Positions 63,009-64,000 of a stretch of 64,000 nt of DNA are shown here, piece by piece. Position 1 is the first letter of the stretch, and every line of letters begins with the position of its first letter. Under the pieces are notes generated by a model. That model was not told where the DNA came from. It saw only the letters and a list, made by a program, of their open reading frames with translations, and searched no databases. The DNA is from CALMEC01 sp964531025 (GTDB taxonomy: Bacteria; Actinomycetota; Thermoleophilia; Miltoncostaeales; Miltoncostaeaceae). Location of the stretch: positions 62,001-126,000 of the forward strand of contig CAZHDY010000004.1 of NCBI GenBank assembly GCA_964531025.1, in the 5' to 3' direction. The position numbers and the translations under genes are program-made.

Positions 63009-63039
63009 CGAACCCCGCTCCGGCGGGGTTCGTCGTTTC
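63009..63039 (+). terminator. Rho-independent terminator after the tRNA pair
   Basis: A perfect 10-bp stem CGAACCCCGC / GCGGGGTTCG (63009-63018 and 63023-63032) with loop TCCG, followed by TCGTTT. It ends the tRNA-Val/tRNA-Asp transcript. Confidence 0.9.
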
Positions 63040-63133
63040 CGCACCCTGCCCATCCCGACACGCGACAATCGGGGTAAGGAATCGGCGCCCGCTGCCACTC
63101 ACAGGGTGACGAGAGGCGAGCAAAGGACAGACG

Positions 63134-63376
63134 GTGGCCCACCATCATGGGATGAAGGAACGACGAGCATCGACCGTCGCCACGCCACACGGACCACGTG
63201 ACGACGCGGCCTGGCGAGCCTCGGTGCTCACTGCCGCGGGGGTCGCGCCCCAAGCCGCGGACGCGATCGCCGGGCACACCGGGATCGACGTGCACGCGCT
63301 CGTGTCGCTGGTCGAACGCGGCTGCCCCGTCCATCTCGCGTTGCGACTCGTGCACGACGGGTCGGCGGCAGCATGA
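63134..63376 (+). CDS. Small protein coupled to a sigma factor gene
   Basis: This 80-residue protein starts with GTG (AHHHGMKERRASTVATPHGP) and ends in two short helices, AAWRASVLTAAGVAPQAADA and DVHALVSLVERGCPVHLALR. Its TGA overlaps the ATG of the sigma gene, so translation is coupled. It is a candidate regulator of that sigma factor; no family recognised. Confidence 0.6.
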   Translation: MAHHHGMKERRASTVATPHGPRDDAAWRASVLTAAGVAPQAADAIAGHTGIDVHALVSLVERGCPVHLALRLVHDGSAAA

Positions 63377-64000
63377 GCAGAGAGCACACGACCAGTACGG
63401 GTCCGACGACGCACGACGACCAGGCGGCCGCGGTGGCCGACCGCGATCGGTGGCTCGTCCCCCTTGCGGGATCGGGCTCCGATCACGAGCAGGCGGTGCG
63501 CGACCTGCACGCGCTCCTGCTGAGAGCGGCACACACCGAGGTCCGACGACGGGCAGCGGCCATGGCATGCGCACATGACGGCGAGCTGAACGACATCGCG
63601 ACCCAGTCCGCGGACGACGCGCTCGTCACCGTGCTCGCAAAGCTCAGCACGTTCGAGGGCCGCAGCCGGTTCACGACATGGGCGTACAAGTTCGCGGTCA
63701 ACATCGCCGGCGTGGCCGTGCGACGTCACGCCTGGGCCGATCGGCAGATGCGCGCGCCGGCCGAGGCGCTGGACCGCCTCACCGACATGACCCACGACCC
63801 GGCCGCGCGCTCCGAGGAACGCGACGCGCTCCGCCGGATCCGCGATGCGATGACCCATCTGACCGAACACCAGCGCCGAGTCCTGGTACTCCTCGCCGTC
63901 GACGGGGTGCCGATCGACGTGCTGGCCGAACGCCTCTCCACCAACCGAAACGCGCTGTACAAGACCCTCCACGATGCGCGGCGCCGACTCCGCGCCGTCC
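63373..64000 (+). CDS. RNA polymerase sigma factor, cut by the window end
   Basis: An open frame of at least 209 codons runs off the right edge. It has sigma region 2 (STFEGRSRFTTWAYKFAVNI, then AGVAVRRHAW) and region 4 (LTEHQRRVLVLLAVDGVPID, NRNALYKTLHDARRRL). It is an ECF-like factor with an extended N-terminus. The last codons and any C-terminal domain are outside the window. Confidence 0.85.
   Translation, partial: MSREHTTSTGPTTHDDQAAAVADRDRWLVPLAGSGSDHEQAVRDLHALLLRAAHTEVRRRAAAMACAHDGELNDIATQSADDALVTVLAKLSTFEGRSRFTTWAYKFAVNIAGVAVRRHAWADRQMRAPAEALDRLTDMTHDPAARSEERDALRRIRDAMTHLTEHQRRVLVLLAVDGVPIDVLAERLSTNRNALYKTLHDARRRLRAV

Overview
The window is high-GC bacterial DNA with many GTG and TTG starts, ATGA/GTGA gene overlaps, ECF and SigB/SigF-type sigma factors, and secreted proteins with a basic, valine-rich C-terminal beta domain. 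This suggests an actinobacterium, most likely of the Thermoleophilia/Solirubrobacterales type. That assignment is inference; no rRNA or marker gene is present.

Region 1 (1-10.35 kb) is a type I-C CRISPR-Cas locus on the + strand: the 3' end of cas3, cas5c, cas8c (with a well-formed internal start for the small subunit Cas11c), cas7c, cas4, cas1, cas2, a leader, and an array of 64 repeats and 63 spacers. The leader end lies beside cas2. The distal end decays into a mutated repeat and a spacer-like tail.

Region 2 (10.35-38.0 kb) is ordinary chromosome: an AhpD-like protein with a divergent AraC regulator; a secreted propeller-like protein; a glutamine amidotransferase; a HxlR/FMN-reductase pair; an AraC-VOC-UvrA-like cluster; an ECF sigma/anti-sigma-like pair; VapBC; a large RecB nuclease-helicase fusion; alkaline phosphatase; a sulfate ABC operon (sbp-cysT-cysW-cysA); a SigB-like sigma factor with RsbW-like genes; an aminotransferase and an acylphosphatase. 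It ends at tRNA-Glu.

Region 3 (about 38.0-56.3 kb) is an integrated element. A large serine recombinase reads antisense into the 3' end of tRNA-Glu. Behind it are an ImmA/IrrE protein, an ardA antirestriction gene broken by an in-frame amber codon, a replication-relaxation protein, a TraG/FtsK-type DNA-transfer ATPase and a run of overlapping small genes. The rest is cargo that looks like defence or toxin-antitoxin material: a SIR2 protein with a GAF-like tail and a 71-residue partner, an XRE-ImmA gene with a coupled partner, a membrane protein, a nucleotidyltransferase pair, a HEPN protein and a PD-(D/E)xK-like protein. I recognised no relaxase.

Region 4 (56.4-64 kb) returns to chromosome: an FMN reductase/MarR pair sharing a large palindromic operator, small membrane proteins, a LuxR regulator, an SRPBCC protein, a secreted protein, an aldo/keto reductase, tRNA-Val, tRNA-Asp, a terminator, and a sigma factor cut by the window edge. 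Two decayed fragments stand out: a nucleotidyltransferase N-terminus (57.57 kb) related to the intact gene in the element, and an SRPBCC C-terminus (36.25 kb).
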